Notes under the pieces: generated by a model
The model's database searches: none
What the model was told of the DNA's origin: nothing
Seen by the model: only the letters and a program-made list of their open reading frames with translations
Position numbers and translations under genes: made by a program
Assembly (NCBI GenBank): GCA_025929535.1
Contig: JAICLZ010000001.1
Location: 1-64,000 of the forward strand
DNA from: Gemmatimonadaceae bacterium
GTDB lineage: Bacteria; Gemmatimonadota; Gemmatimonadetes; Gemmatimonadales; Gemmatimonadaceae
Direction of reading: 5' to 3'
DNA length: 64,000 nt
Shown here: positions 16,668 through 25,314 of the stretch, piece after piece
How positions within the stretch are numbered: the first letter of the stretch is position 1
Layout: every line of letters starts with the position of its first letter

Positions 16668-18236
16668 CTACTTCGCCGCCGTCACCATCACGCGTTTCAG
16701 CACCCGACCCGGCCGCGCGTCCGTGGTGTGCTCGTGCTCGTATACCGACGCGCCGTTCACCCACACGCGGCGAATGCCCGTGCTCACCAGGTGCGGCTCC
16801 TTGGGCGTGGCGCGATCAATGATCGTCTGCGGATCGAAGAGCACGAGGTCGGCGTAGCTCCCGACCGTGATCTGCCCGCGATCCTTGATCCCGACGTTCG
16901 CCGCCGCGAGCGAGGTCGCCTTCCGGATCGCCTCCTCGAGCGGCATCACGTGCTGGTCGCGCACGTACCGGCCCATGATGCGCGTGAACGTACCGTAGCC
17001 GCGCGGGTGCGTGCCATCGAGCTCGCCGTCCGTGCAGAAGTCCGCGTACGGCCACGCCAGCAGCTTCGCGACGTCGCCTTCCTCCATGCTCGTCGCGATG
17101 ATCGAGTTGTCCGAGTGCGCCGTGTCGCCGCTCGCCTCCGCGGCCTCCGATGCCTTCAGCAGCTCGATCAGCGCCGTCGTGTCGTCGATGCTCATGCTCT
17201 GCGCGACCTCGTGAAGCGTCTTCCCGTTGTACTCGGGCTTTGGCCCATAGCTCGCGAGAATCAGTCCGTCGGCCGGCACCACCTGGTCGAGCGCGAATGC
17301 GGCCGACTTGCGATTGTCGAAGTCGCGATGCGGAAAGAGCACCGACATCCCGGAGTGCCAGTACGTGTAGGGATAGATGTCCGCCGTCAGCTGCACGCCG
17401 CTCGCCCGCGCGCGATCGAGCACGTGGATCAGGCTGTCGCCCAATCCCCACGACGCCTTCATCGCGAGCTTGATGTGCGACACCTGCACGGGCATGTGGT
17501 TCTCGCGTCCGATGGTGATGAGCTCGTCGAGCGCCTTCCAGAACGCGAAGTCCTCGCTCCGCATGTGGCTGATGTAGCGGCCACCCATCGAGCCCGCCGT
17601 CTTCGCGAGCGCGAGCACCTCGCTCGGGTCCGAGTAGATGCCCGGATCGTATTCGAGCCCGCTCGAGAAGCCCAGCGCACCGGCGCGCATCTCCTGCTCG
17701 ACCAGCGCCTGCATCTTCAGCACTTCCGCCGGTGTCGCGACGCGCTTGTAGTCCTTGCCGAGCACGAGATCGCGAACGGTGCCGTGCCCGACGTACGACG
17801 CGACGTTGATCGTTGCCGGATCGCGCTGCACGTGCGCGAAGAAGTCGGCGAGCGGATACTCGGAGCCTCCATCCTGACCCACGACCACCGTCGTGATGCC
17901 CTGGCTCACGGCCGCGAGCGCGTCGCGATGCTCGAACAGCGCGCCATCAGCGTGGCTGTGCGTGTCGATGAAGCCCGGCGCGAGCACGAGTCCCGTGCCG
18001 ATCACCACCGTCTCGCCCTGCCGCTGGTGCAGGTCGTTGCCGATGTCCGCAATGCGATCGCCGATCACGCGCACGCTCGTGACGCGGCCCGGCGCGCCGG
18101 TGCCGTCGATCACGCGAGCGCCGACGATCAACACGTCCTTCGCGGTCGCGTCGGGAGTCGGCCCCGCCGACGGCTTTCCACAAGCCGCAGCGAGCACGAG
18201 TACGGCGAGCGAGACGGTGCGGGCTGACCGGATCAT
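16668..18236 (-). CDS. N-acyl-D-amino-acid deacylase (D-aminoacylase family amidohydrolase)
   Basis: A 522-residue exported lipoprotein (lipobox LAAAC) of the amidohydrolase superfamily. Family marks are IDGTGAPGRVTSVRVIGDRI, metal-site LAPGFIDTHSHAD, GITTVVVGQDGG, the SSGLEYDPGIYSD block, SHMRSE, QVSHIKLA and PHPRG-like GTHPRGYGTFTRIMG. D-aminoacylases hydrolyse N-acyl-D-amino acids, probably here in the periplasm during peptide or cell-wall salvage. Size matches the family (480-530). The 3' end faces leuS (40-bp gap); upstream lies the ferritin/VIT1 gene, 58 bp away on the same strand. Confidence 0.9.
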   Translation of the reverse strand: MIRSARTVSLAVLVLAAACGKPSAGPTPDATAKDVLIVGARVIDGTGAPGRVTSVRVIGDRIADIGNDLHQRQGETVVIGTGLVLAPGFIDTHSHADGALFEHRDALAAVSQGITTVVVGQDGGSEYPLADFFAHVQRDPATINVASYVGHGTVRDLVLGKDYKRVATPAEVLKMQALVEQEMRAGALGFSSGLEYDPGIYSDPSEVLALAKTAGSMGGRYISHMRSEDFAFWKALDELITIGRENHMPVQVSHIKLAMKASWGLGDSLIHVLDRARASGVQLTADIYPYTYWHSGMSVLFPHRDFDNRKSAAFALDQVVPADGLILASYGPKPEYNGKTLHEVAQSMSIDDTTALIELLKASEAAEASGDTAHSDNSIIATSMEEGDVAKLLAWPYADFCTDGELDGTHPRGYGTFTRIMGRYVRDQHVMPLEEAIRKATSLAAANVGIKDRGQITVGSYADLVLFDPQTIIDRATPKEPHLVSTGIRRVWVNGASVYEHEHTTDARPGRVLKRVMVTAAK

Positions 18237-18294
18237 GTAATTCTCGGGTTCGGGTGAAACGATCGGGACGGAGAACGTAGCACGCGGACCGGTG

Positions 18295-19431
18295 TTACAG
18301 CAGGCTCGCCACCCACTGTCCCACGTAGTAGCCGACGACGGCGACGCCGAGTCCGACGATGAACATGTCGAGCCCCGAGCGGAAGACGCCGCGCCCCGTG
18401 AAGATCGAGCGCGCCGCGCCGACGAGGAAGTGCGATGCCATGGCGAGTGTGAACGAGGTGATCATCGCGGCCGTGCCGGTGAGAAAGAAGAACGGGAACA
18501 CCGGAATCAGCGCGCCGATCGCCGTCGCGAATCCCGTGAGCCACGCCTCGCGCATCGGCGACGTATGCGCGTCCCCGATCTTGAGCTCCTCCTGCACCTG
18601 CTCCTCGAGCATGCGCTGCGGATCGGCCATGACCTCGGTCGCGAGCGCGTGCGCCGCATCGCGATGCATTCCCTTCGCCTCGTAGATGAGCGCGAGCTCG
18701 TCGCGCTCGACCTCCGGCATCAGCTCGATCTCCGTGCGCTCCATCGAGATCTCGTTCTGATAGACCTCCTGCTCGCTCTTCGCGGCGAGATAGCCACTCG
18801 AGCCCATCGACAGCGCATCGGCAATGAGTCCGGCCACGCCGGCGAGAACGATGGTCTGGTGCGCGGCCACCGCGCTCGCACCGATCATTCCTGCGACGAG
18901 GCCGAAGTTCGCCGTCAGCCCGTCGTTGAAACCGTAGACCACGTTGCGCAGGAAGCCGCCGCTCTCGGTGCGGTGCCACGGCTCGATTCCTCTCCCCGAG
19001 ATCTCGCCGAGCGTGCTCGCGTGCTCGGCGGACTCGCGCGCGAGCAGCAGCGCCTCGCCGCGTCCCGCGACTCCCTCCGGCGTGGCGCGATGCATGGTGA
19101 GATATCCGCGCACCTCGCGCCCCTCCTCCGCGAGGAGCATCGGAAGGAGCAGCTTGGGCCCGAACCATTTGCCGAGCAGGGCGAAGAGCCGCGCGCGGCC
19201 GCTGGGCTTGAATCGCTTTGGCGGACGCCCGCCCTCCGTGAGCAGCTTCCCCCAGATCTCGAGGTGCCGGTCCTCGACCTCCGCCAGACGCCGATACACA
19301 TCGCTCTTCGCCGCATCCTCCTCGGCCCCGGCGAGGATGCGATAGAGGAAGGCGGCGTCGGCCTCGTCTTGCCAGTGATGCTCGAAGGTATCGAGATCGG
19401 GCGCGCGTCTGCCCGTGTTCGTAGCTGTCAT
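18295..19431 (-). CDS. MbfA-like fusion of a ferritin-like domain to a VIT1/CCC1 iron/manganese transporter domain
   Basis: A 378-residue two-part protein. Residues about 10-150 form a rubrerythrin/ferritin-like helical domain with Glu/His ligands (FEHHWQDEADAAFLYRIL, AEVEDRHLEIW, SAEHAS). The C-terminal half is a VIT1/CCC1 membrane domain: GFNDGLTANFGLVAGMIGA, ADALSMGSSGYLAAKSE, and closing helices. The architecture matches MbfA of alphaproteobacteria, an inner-membrane ferritin reported to export iron under peroxide or iron stress; that role is inferred. Start ATG 19431 leads directly into the conserved domain; the in-frame extension upstream looks non-coding. Likely monocistronic. Confidence 0.88.
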   Translation of the reverse strand: MTATNTGRRAPDLDTFEHHWQDEADAAFLYRILAGAEEDAAKSDVYRRLAEVEDRHLEIWGKLLTEGGRPPKRFKPSGRARLFALLGKWFGPKLLLPMLLAEEGREVRGYLTMHRATPEGVAGRGEALLLARESAEHASTLGEISGRGIEPWHRTESGGFLRNVVYGFNDGLTANFGLVAGMIGASAVAAHQTIVLAGVAGLIADALSMGSSGYLAAKSEQEVYQNEISMERTEIELMPEVERDELALIYEAKGMHRDAAHALATEVMADPQRMLEEQVQEELKIGDAHTSPMREAWLTGFATAIGALIPVFPFFFLTGTAAMITSFTLAMASHFLVGAARSIFTGRGVFRSGLDMFIVGLGVAVVGYYVGQWVASLL

Positions 19432-19533
19432 GCGAGGTCGGTGAAGGCGGAGAATGACGCGCAGCGGGAAACGACGGCGCTCCGGGAAATTTAGCAAGAC
19501 CTCGAGCAGCGGGAGCGACCGGCAGTTGGCCCG

Positions 19534-20334
19534 CTACAGCTTGCCGATGTTCCAGGTGAGCCCCGCGTAGTACGCGTGCGGCTGAGGTCCGGCGAGAGGG
19601 AGGATGGCGCCCGCGTCGAGCACGATCCACTTCTCGACGGTCACGGTCGGGCCCGTGAGGAAGGCGGCAGTTCCCCGCTGGCCCGCGGCTCCCGTGGTGC
19701 CCGGGAAGCCGAAGAGCTCAGCCACCCAGCCCAGTGATTTGTAGACGGGCCCTCCGCTCGAAACGGTCCAGAGGGTCGCATCGCGTGGCGCCTGGCTTCC
19801 GTTTCCGCTTCTCCGCGTGTAGCCCGCGTTCAGGTCGAGCGCGTAGTCGCCCCAATCATGACTCGAGATCAGCAAGAGCCCCGCATCCGTCGTTCCGGTT
19901 CCCGTGCCGTGGAGCGCCGATCCGGATGGCAGCTTGAGCGACGGCTGCAACGCGAAATCCCCGATTACCGGCGCATGCTCGACCGCGCGCCACTTGAGCG
20001 CCGCACTCACGTCTCCGATGCCCGAGTAGTCCGGCGTTGTTCCCGACAGGTGCACGAAGGAGCTCGCGAGCTCGAGCTGCACGCGCGGGGCGATGCCGAG
20101 CTTGAGCACCGTAGGCGTGAGGAGCGTGTGCGCGCCGCGCAGATTGTCGCACTCCACACCCGTCTCGATCTCCAGCCATCCCGGCGCGACGGTGCCCGCG
20201 TGCGTCGCGACGGTTGGGCGCTCGGGCTGCGCCGCGTGCGGATCCTCGGGTGCTGGAGTGCGGTCCGATCCCTGTGCACGTGCGACGCTCGAGAGCACGA
20301 CGAGCGCGATCGCCGCACGCGAAACGACGCGCAC
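19534..20334 (-). CDS. Outer-membrane transporter-like protein (phenol MetA-pathway/DUF3187-like beta-barrel)
   Basis: A 266-residue exported protein. The signal peptide (RAAIALVVLSSVARAQ) is followed by a short Pro-rich stretch and a series of amphipathic beta strands (GWLEIETGVECDNL, LKLGIAPRVQLELASSFVHL, YSGIGDVSAALKWR) ending YYAGLTWNIGKL, a terminal pattern of outer-membrane barrels. It resembles the family annotated as transporter / MetA-pathway phenol degradation protein, of unknown substrate. GTG 20334 is chosen, 5 bp after the kup stop codon, so it is very probably translationally coupled to kup. Confidence 0.7.
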   Translation of the reverse strand: MRVVSRAAIALVVLSSVARAQGSDRTPAPEDPHAAQPERPTVATHAGTVAPGWLEIETGVECDNLRGAHTLLTPTVLKLGIAPRVQLELASSFVHLSGTTPDYSGIGDVSAALKWRAVEHAPVIGDFALQPSLKLPSGSALHGTGTGTTDAGLLLISSHDWGDYALDLNAGYTRRSGNGSQAPRDATLWTVSSGGPVYKSLGWVAELFGFPGTTGAAGQRGTAAFLTGPTVTVEKWIVLDAGAILPLAGPQPHAYYAGLTWNIGKL

Positions 20335-20339
20335 TCGCC

Positions 20340-22280
20340 TCAGAATTCTATCTGCGCGCCGAGCTCGACCACCCGATTCGGCGGGAGCCCGAAGAACTGC
20401 GTCGCCGATTGCGCGTTGCGCGACATGATCACGAAGAGCTTCTTCCGCCAGCGCGACATCTTCGAGCGCCCGGTGGGAATGAGCTGCTCGCGTCCCAGAT
20501 AATACGATGTCTCGTTCGGTCGCAGCTTCACTCCGAGCGGCGCGCATTGCGGAAAGATCGACGGCACGTTCGGCTGCTGCATGAAGCCGTAGCGTGCGAT
20601 CACGCGATAGAAGCCCTCGCCGAGCGAGTCCACGTGCACGCGCTCCGGAGCGGGGACCTCCGGTACGTCGTCGGTGACGACGGAGAGCAGAATCACCTGG
20701 TCGTGCAGCACCTTGTTGTGCTTGAGATGGTGCAACAGCACCACCGGTGCGCCACTCTCATCCGACGTCATGAAGACGGCGGTGCCCGGCACGCGCGGCG
20801 GCTGACGGCGCTTCACGTCATCGAGAAAGAGCGCGATCGGAAGACTGCCTTCGCGCAGCAGGGTGTGCAGCGCGCGCCGTCCGTGATTCCACGTGGTCAT
20901 CATGAGGTACACCGCAAGCGCGGCCGCGAGCGGGAACCAGCCGCCCGACTCGATCTTGATCACGTTCGCGACGAGGAATGCGCCGTCGATCGTGAGAAAG
21001 ACCGTGAGGAACAGAAACGCCTGAGAGCGATTCCATCCCCAGTGGCGACGCGCGATCTGCGTGAACAGAATCGTGGTGATCACCATGGTGCCCGTGACCG
21101 CGATGCCGTACGCGGAGGCGAGCGCGCTCGAGGACCCGAAGAAGATCACGAGCGCGATGCTGCCGACCATGAGCGCGCGATTCACCTGCGGAATGAAGAT
21201 CTGCCCGGCCTCCAGCTTCGACGTGTGCGTCACCGTGAGCCTGGGCGAATATCCCAGCTGCATCGCCTGGTGCGTGAGCGAGAAGGCGCCCGAGATGAGC
21301 GCCTGAGAGGCGATCACCGCCGCAGCCGTTGCGAGGATCAGCATCGGATAGATGAGCGCGCCCGGGATGAGCCGGTAGAACGGATTGAACGAGGCAGTGG
21401 GATCGCGCAGGAGCAGCGCTCCCTGCCCAAAATAGTTTAGGAGCAGGCAGGGGAACACATAGACGGCCCACGCGAGGCGGATCGGCAGCCGCCCGAAGTG
21501 CCCCATGTCCGCGTACAATGCCTCGGCTCCCGTAACGGCGAGCACGACGGAGCCGAGAATGAAGATGCCGTGCCATCCGTGGTTTCCGAAGAACTGAACC
21601 GCGTACCACGGATTCACCGCCTTGAGGATCGACGGCTCCTTCGCGATCTCCATCGCGCCGAAGAGCGCGATACTTCCGAACCAGAGCGTCATCACCGGGC
21701 CGAACACCCGGCCGATCTTCGTCGTGCCGCCGCGCTGGAAGAGAAACAGCACGAAGAGCACGATCACACTGATCGGCACGACGAGATGTTTCAGCGCCGG
21801 CGTCGCCACGTCGATGCCCTCCACGGCGCCGAGCACCGAGACCGCCGGCGTGATCACGCCATCGCCGTACAGCAGCGCGGCGCCGAAGAGTCCGAGCGCG
21901 CCGAGTATCATGAGCCGCACGGAATCGTGGTCGCGATGCAGGCGCTGCTGGATGAGTGCGAGCAGGGCGAGGATTCCGCCCTCGCCGTCATTGTCCGCGC
22001 GCATGATGAAGAAGATGTATTTGATCGTGACGACCATCGTGAGCGCCCACACGATCAGCGAGAGCACGCCGAAGACGTTCTCGGGAGTGGGAGGCACGGC
22101 TGCCCCTGCCGGACCGCCGGGCTCGACGCGGAAGCATTGCTTCATCGCGTAGAGCGGGCTCGTCCCGATGTCGCCGTAGACGACGCCGAGCGCGGTGAGC
22201 GAGAGTAGTGCGAGTCGCTTACCGGAGGGGTTCGGCTCGAGTACGGGCCGCTCGCGGGCGGCTGGGAAGGTGGCGGTCAC
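20340..22280 (-). CDS. kup: KUP-family potassium uptake protein
   Basis: A 646-residue K+/H+ symporter of the inner membrane. The N-terminus shows the family start ALGVVYGDIGTSPLYAMKQCF, then NDGEGGILALLALI, LGLFGAALLYGDGVITPAVSVLGAVEGI and GTVFLTSD-like GTAVFMTSDESGAPVVLLHHLKHNKVLH leading to the soluble C-terminal domain, with the ending MSRNAQSATQFFGLPPNRVVELGAQIEF. About twelve helices precede residue 460. No kdp or trk genes are near. The outer-membrane protein gene follows by 5 bp. No ligand-responsive leader was recognised in the 47 bp upstream. Confidence 0.96.
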   Translation of the reverse strand: MTATFPAARERPVLEPNPSGKRLALLSLTALGVVYGDIGTSPLYAMKQCFRVEPGGPAGAAVPPTPENVFGVLSLIVWALTMVVTIKYIFFIMRADNDGEGGILALLALIQQRLHRDHDSVRLMILGALGLFGAALLYGDGVITPAVSVLGAVEGIDVATPALKHLVVPISVIVLFVLFLFQRGGTTKIGRVFGPVMTLWFGSIALFGAMEIAKEPSILKAVNPWYAVQFFGNHGWHGIFILGSVVLAVTGAEALYADMGHFGRLPIRLAWAVYVFPCLLLNYFGQGALLLRDPTASFNPFYRLIPGALIYPMLILATAAAVIASQALISGAFSLTHQAMQLGYSPRLTVTHTSKLEAGQIFIPQVNRALMVGSIALVIFFGSSSALASAYGIAVTGTMVITTILFTQIARRHWGWNRSQAFLFLTVFLTIDGAFLVANVIKIESGGWFPLAAALAVYLMMTTWNHGRRALHTLLREGSLPIALFLDDVKRRQPPRVPGTAVFMTSDESGAPVVLLHHLKHNKVLHDQVILLSVVTDDVPEVPAPERVHVDSLGEGFYRVIARYGFMQQPNVPSIFPQCAPLGVKLRPNETSYYLGREQLIPTGRSKMSRWRKKLFVIMSRNAQSATQFFGLPPNRVVELGAQIEF

Positions 22281-22327
22281 GCGCGGCCTGCGTGCAAGAA
22301 GCGCGCGGAGCTACGGATGAGGAGGAT

Positions 22328-23341
22328 TCAGCGCTCCGGGTGTAGTCGCGCGTCGAGAAACGCGACGCTCTCGGTCCAGCTCTCGTGCGCCTGCTTCGTA
22401 TCGACGCGCGAAAACTCGTGTCCCCCGGGCGGATTGTGCCATTCCTTGTACGTGTAGAGGCCGGCGCTGTCCTTCCCCGCGACGTGCATCGAATCGCGAA
22501 GGTTGTGATTTTCCGGGATGAACACGTCCTGGTCGTTGTCGGCGGCGTGCACCAGCAGCGGTACCCGGAGCTCGCGTGCGTGCGTGATCGGCGACCGCTC
22601 GAGGTATGGCTTCGGATTCTGCTCGAACGTACCGCCGTATCCCTTCTGTGCGGCGAAGGTTCTGCGATAGTTCTCCGAGTGCATCTTCATGCGCGTGGGA
22701 AGATCCGCCACCGGCACGTGCGCGACGGCCACCTTGAACAGCTCCGGCCTGCGAAAGATCGCATGGAGCGTGATGAACCCGCCGTGGCTCCATCCCATGA
22801 TGCCCAGGCGGTCCAGATCCGCCCACGGCACGTACTCCGCCAGGTAGTCGCGGGCGCGAATGCAATCCTCGACTTCCTTTCCGCCGTAGTCGATCGCGTC
22901 GTAGTGCTCGCGTCCGTAGCCCGTGCTGCCGCGATACTCGGGAGCCACGATGACGTATCCGCGCGAGACCAGTGAGCGCACCTCTGGTATGTAGAGCGGC
23001 TCGAAGTCACCGTGCACGCCGCCGTGAACCATGATGATTGCAGGATGCTTTCGCGTGGTATCGCGAGGCATGAACACGTATGCCGGAATGATCATGTCGT
23101 CCGCGCCCGCATACATCACCTTGCGCACGAGCATCTCGCCGCCGAGCTGCAGCTGAAAATCAATGTCGCTGTACCGCTTGAAGAGCATCTGCTGCGTGTA
23201 GTCATCGATGCCGGACTCGGCGCCGACCATCGTGCGACTCGGTCCGGCATGTCCACTCGCGCAAGCCGAGGCCAGCAGGAGTGCAGCGATGAGACCGATC
23301 GTTTTCGCTCGTGCGGACCGGAGATGTGACAATCGAGACAT
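22328..23341 (-). CDS. Exported S9-type peptidase / alpha-beta hydrolase
   Basis: A 337-residue lipoprotein (lipobox ASAC) with a short unusual N-terminal segment and a prolyl-oligopeptidase-type alpha/beta-hydrolase domain. The oxyanion region is IIMVHGGVHGDFE, the nucleophile elbow GWSHGGF, the acid lies in AADNDQDVF and the base in GGHEFSR. The large beta-propeller of classical S9 enzymes is missing, so it resembles stand-alone S9 (PF00326) hydrolases. Substrate is unknown; small exported peptides or esters are possible. ATG 23341 is used because the signal peptide begins there. Confidence 0.85.
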   Translation of the reverse strand: MSRLSHLRSARAKTIGLIAALLLASACASGHAGPSRTMVGAESGIDDYTQQMLFKRYSDIDFQLQLGGEMLVRKVMYAGADDMIIPAYVFMPRDTTRKHPAIIMVHGGVHGDFEPLYIPEVRSLVSRGYVIVAPEYRGSTGYGREHYDAIDYGGKEVEDCIRARDYLAEYVPWADLDRLGIMGWSHGGFITLHAIFRRPELFKVAVAHVPVADLPTRMKMHSENYRRTFAAQKGYGGTFEQNPKPYLERSPITHARELRVPLLVHAADNDQDVFIPENHNLRDSMHVAGKDSAGLYTYKEWHNPPGGHEFSRVDTKQAHESWTESVAFLDARLHPER

Positions 23342-23581
23342 GAGGAGCGAAGAAGGTTGAGCAGGGCACCAGAGCGCCAGTTGAAAGGTGGGTACCGGCG
23401 CCGGCATTCGCGAGTACTCCACCTGCGCGATCCGTTTTTGCAGCCGGGATGAAAGACCGCTCGGCCGTCCGACACCGCCAGGCGCACTCAACGTTCGGCA
23501 CGTGGATTGCCCTTGTTGAGGTCAACGGACTGCCGCGTTCAGGCAACCGGACGTCAACGCTTCAACGTATAGAGGTGCTCC

Positions 23582-23833
23582 ATGGACAAGAACAACAACA
23601 TGGCCGACAAGGGCATGGCCAACGAGATCAAGGGCAACGTCAAGGAGACCGTCGGAAAGGTTCGCGGCGACCTCGGCGATGCCGTCGACGATAGCAGCGA
23701 GCATCTGAAGGGGCGTGCTCAGCAGGCCAAGGGAAACATCCAGAAGAACGTCGGCAAGGCGGAGCAGAAGATCGACGAGCACGTCAATCGCTCGAGCTCG
23801 GATCACGACGACGACGGCGCGAAGAAGTACTGA
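23582..23833 (+). CDS. CsbD-family stress-response protein
   Basis: An 83-residue, strongly charged, predicted helical or disordered protein. The family signature is NEIKGNVKETVGKVRGDLGDA, followed by a second similar segment HLKGRAQQAKGNIQKNVGKAEQ, giving two tandem CsbD-like repeats, and a His/Asp-rich tail. CsbD proteins are small general-stress proteins (sigma-B regulon in Bacillus); molecular role unknown. GAGG sits 8 nt before the ATG; an internal ATG six codons later is an alternative. The 240 bp upstream (23342-23581) are shared with the divergent S9 gene; I see no confident promoter boxes there. Confidence 0.88.
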   Translation: MDKNNNMADKGMANEIKGNVKETVGKVRGDLGDAVDDSSEHLKGRAQQAKGNIQKNVGKAEQKIDEHVNRSSSDHDDDGAKKY

Positions 23834-23868
23834 CCGCAGCCGCAGGCCAGCAGTCGCATTCTGAAACG

Positions 23869-23904
23869 AGCCGGCCCGGAGCACTCGCTCCGGGCCGGCT
23901 TTTC
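23869..23904. terminator. Strong shared (bidirectional) intrinsic terminator
   Basis: AGCCGGCCCGGAGC and GCTCCGGGCCGGCT form a perfect 14-bp stem with a 4-nt loop, followed by TTTT on the plus strand. It sits between the convergent csbD-like gene (ends 23833) and the periplasmic sensor gene (stop at 23903), whose stop codon overlaps the T-run. On the minus strand the stem is followed by CGTTTCAG, so it could also end the long efflux/sigma transcript. Confidence 0.92.
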
Positions 23905-24271
23905 ACTTCTGCTTGGAGTCGTCCTTCTTCGATTCGTCCACCCAGTCCTGAAAGCGCTGCTGCTGCGCGGGATCGAGGAGCCGCTTGATCTGCACACGCG
24001 TGGCCTCACGCACCGAATCGAGCTGCGGGCGAACCGGGGCGACGATCCTGCTCAGCTCGCGATGCCGAATATCGAGCAGGCTGTCCACCTGCGCGCGCTG
24101 GAGCGGGGTGAGCTGCAGCTTCGAGGCCATGTACGCACGCACCGCCTCCCGGTCCGTGTTGGCGTCGCACGCGGGGCGCGTGAGCACGCGATCCAGCGAG
24201 AATCCAAGAGCGCCTCCACACAGGAGGGTGCCGAGAAGAAAGCCCACGGCCATCGACTTCGATTTCCTCAT
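23903..24271 (-). CDS. Periplasmic Spy/CpxP/CnrX-like protein (metal-resistance or LTxxQ type)
   Basis: A 122-residue protein with an N-terminal membrane anchor or signal (SMAVGFLLGTLLCGGALGF) and a helical periplasmic domain containing the LTPLQRAQVDSLLDIRHRELS repeat-like helix and LLDPAQQQRFQDWVDES. This is the pattern of Spy/CpxP chaperones and of the CnrX-type metal sensors. It lies 13 bp after a single-helix anti-sigma gene and downstream of an ECF sigma gene, the same trio type as CnrYXH. The known CnrX metal ligands are not clearly present (a single obvious His), so what it senses, if anything, is open. It is the last gene of the chain, ending in a strong terminator. Confidence 0.75.
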   Translation of the reverse strand: MRKSKSMAVGFLLGTLLCGGALGFSLDRVLTRPACDANTDREAVRAYMASKLQLTPLQRAQVDSLLDIRHRELSRIVAPVRPQLDSVREATRVQIKRLLDPAQQQRFQDWVDESKKDDSKQK

Positions 24272-24284
24272 CGCAAACTCCGGC

Positions 24285-24656
24285 TCATGGACCCATCACG
24301 TAGCGAAGCGTGACATCCCGCGACGCTTCGCGCTCCGTCTCGCTCGCCACCTGTACCGGAGCGACGCGGCTCGACTCGATCTCCCGGTATGCCGCGAGCG
24401 AGCGCGCATGGTTGGAATGCTGCGCGACCAGCGCCGCCATGACCAATGCTGCGGCACCGGCAATCGCGAGCCCGTGACGCCACCGGGACAGCTGCCGCCA
24501 CCAGCTATCTTCCTCGTTCGCGCTCACTCGCGCGAGAATGCGACGCTCCAGCCCTTCCCAGAACGCCTCGCCACCCGGGGGCGCATGGATGGCCCGCAGC
24601 GCGCGCGTCAATTCGTCATCCCGTCCGTCGGGTCCGATTCGCGGCTCCATCTTCAT
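24285..24656 (-). CDS. Probable anti-sigma factor, single membrane helix
   Basis: A 123-residue protein: an acidic/charged cytoplasmic N-terminus of about 55 residues (ELTRALRAIHAPPGGEAFWEGLERRILARV), one transmembrane helix (GLAIAGAAALVMAALVA) and a roughly 40-residue periplasmic tail. No zinc-binding HxxxCxxC motif. Its ATG overlaps the stop of the ECF sigma gene (ATGA), the classic arrangement of sigma/anti-sigma pairs. The role is inferred from layout and topology, since the sequence has no recognised domain. The small periplasmic sensor follows 13 bp later. Confidence 0.75.
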   Translation of the reverse strand: MKMEPRIGPDGRDDELTRALRAIHAPPGGEAFWEGLERRILARVSANEEDSWWRQLSRWRHGLAIAGAAALVMAALVAQHSNHARSLAAYREIESSRVAPVQVASETEREASRDVTLRYVMGP

Positions 24657-25279
24657 CGCTCACTCCAGAGGTCGCGCAGCTGTTCTCGCAGCGACGCGCG
24701 CGCATGGTGAAGGTCCGATCGTGCCGTCCCCTCGGGAATTCCCAGCATCGTTCCGATCTCGCCGTGCGTGTAGCCCTCGACGTCGTGCAGCACCAACACC
24801 GATCGCTGCCGGCCGGGAAGTACCTCGAGTGCCACAGTGAGCCTTCCCCGAAGCTCGGATCGCTCCGAGGGGTCGAACTGGGGCATGGACAGCGTTTCCG
24901 GCAACGAATCCGCGTCCCGCACCTTTCTGCGCCTGCCGATGTCCAGCGCCGCATTGGCGACGATGCGGTTGAGCCACGCGGCGAACGCCTGCTCCGGCCG
25001 AAAACGCTCCAATGCCCTGTACGCGTGCAGAAAGCCGTCCTGCACCGCATCCTCGGCGTCCTCGTGCGTGGCGCAGATCGCCCGCGCCACTGCGTACGCG
25101 CGGCGCATGTGCGTGTGGACGAGCATCGCGAACGCCGTTTCGCTCCCGCCCTGGGCCTCGTGCACGAGTGCACGTTCGCTGTCCGGCTGAGCGGACTCAG
25201 CCGTGGGCGCAGCCAACGGACGATCGAATATGTGGAGCGGAAGAGCGGTCATATCGGATGATCGTGACGACTCGATCAT
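24653..25279 (-). CDS. ECF-type RNA polymerase sigma factor
   Basis: Extracytoplasmic-function sigma factor. Region 2 is seen in EAQGGSETAFAMLVHTHMRRAYAVARAI, EDAEDAVQDGFLHAYRALERFRPEQAFAAWLNRIVANAALD, and region 4 in LEVLPGRQRSVLVLHDVEGYTHGEIGTMLGIPEGTARSDLHHARASLRE. No extra C-terminal domain. Start is uncertain: ATG 25279 is used, ATG 25252 is also possible, and a GTG at 25318 overlaps the stop of the HD gene (GTGA), which would couple the two. It overlaps the anti-sigma gene by ATGA. The target promoters are unknown, but the operon itself is a natural candidate. Confidence 0.92.
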   Translation of the reverse strand: MIESSRSSDMTALPLHIFDRPLAAPTAESAQPDSERALVHEAQGGSETAFAMLVHTHMRRAYAVARAICATHEDAEDAVQDGFLHAYRALERFRPEQAFAAWLNRIVANAALDIGRRRKVRDADSLPETLSMPQFDPSERSELRGRLTVALEVLPGRQRSVLVLHDVEGYTHGEIGTMLGIPEGTARSDLHHARASLREQLRDLWSER

Positions 25280-25314
25280 ACGCACCGCGGCGGCACAGCG
25301 TTGACCATGCCGGC

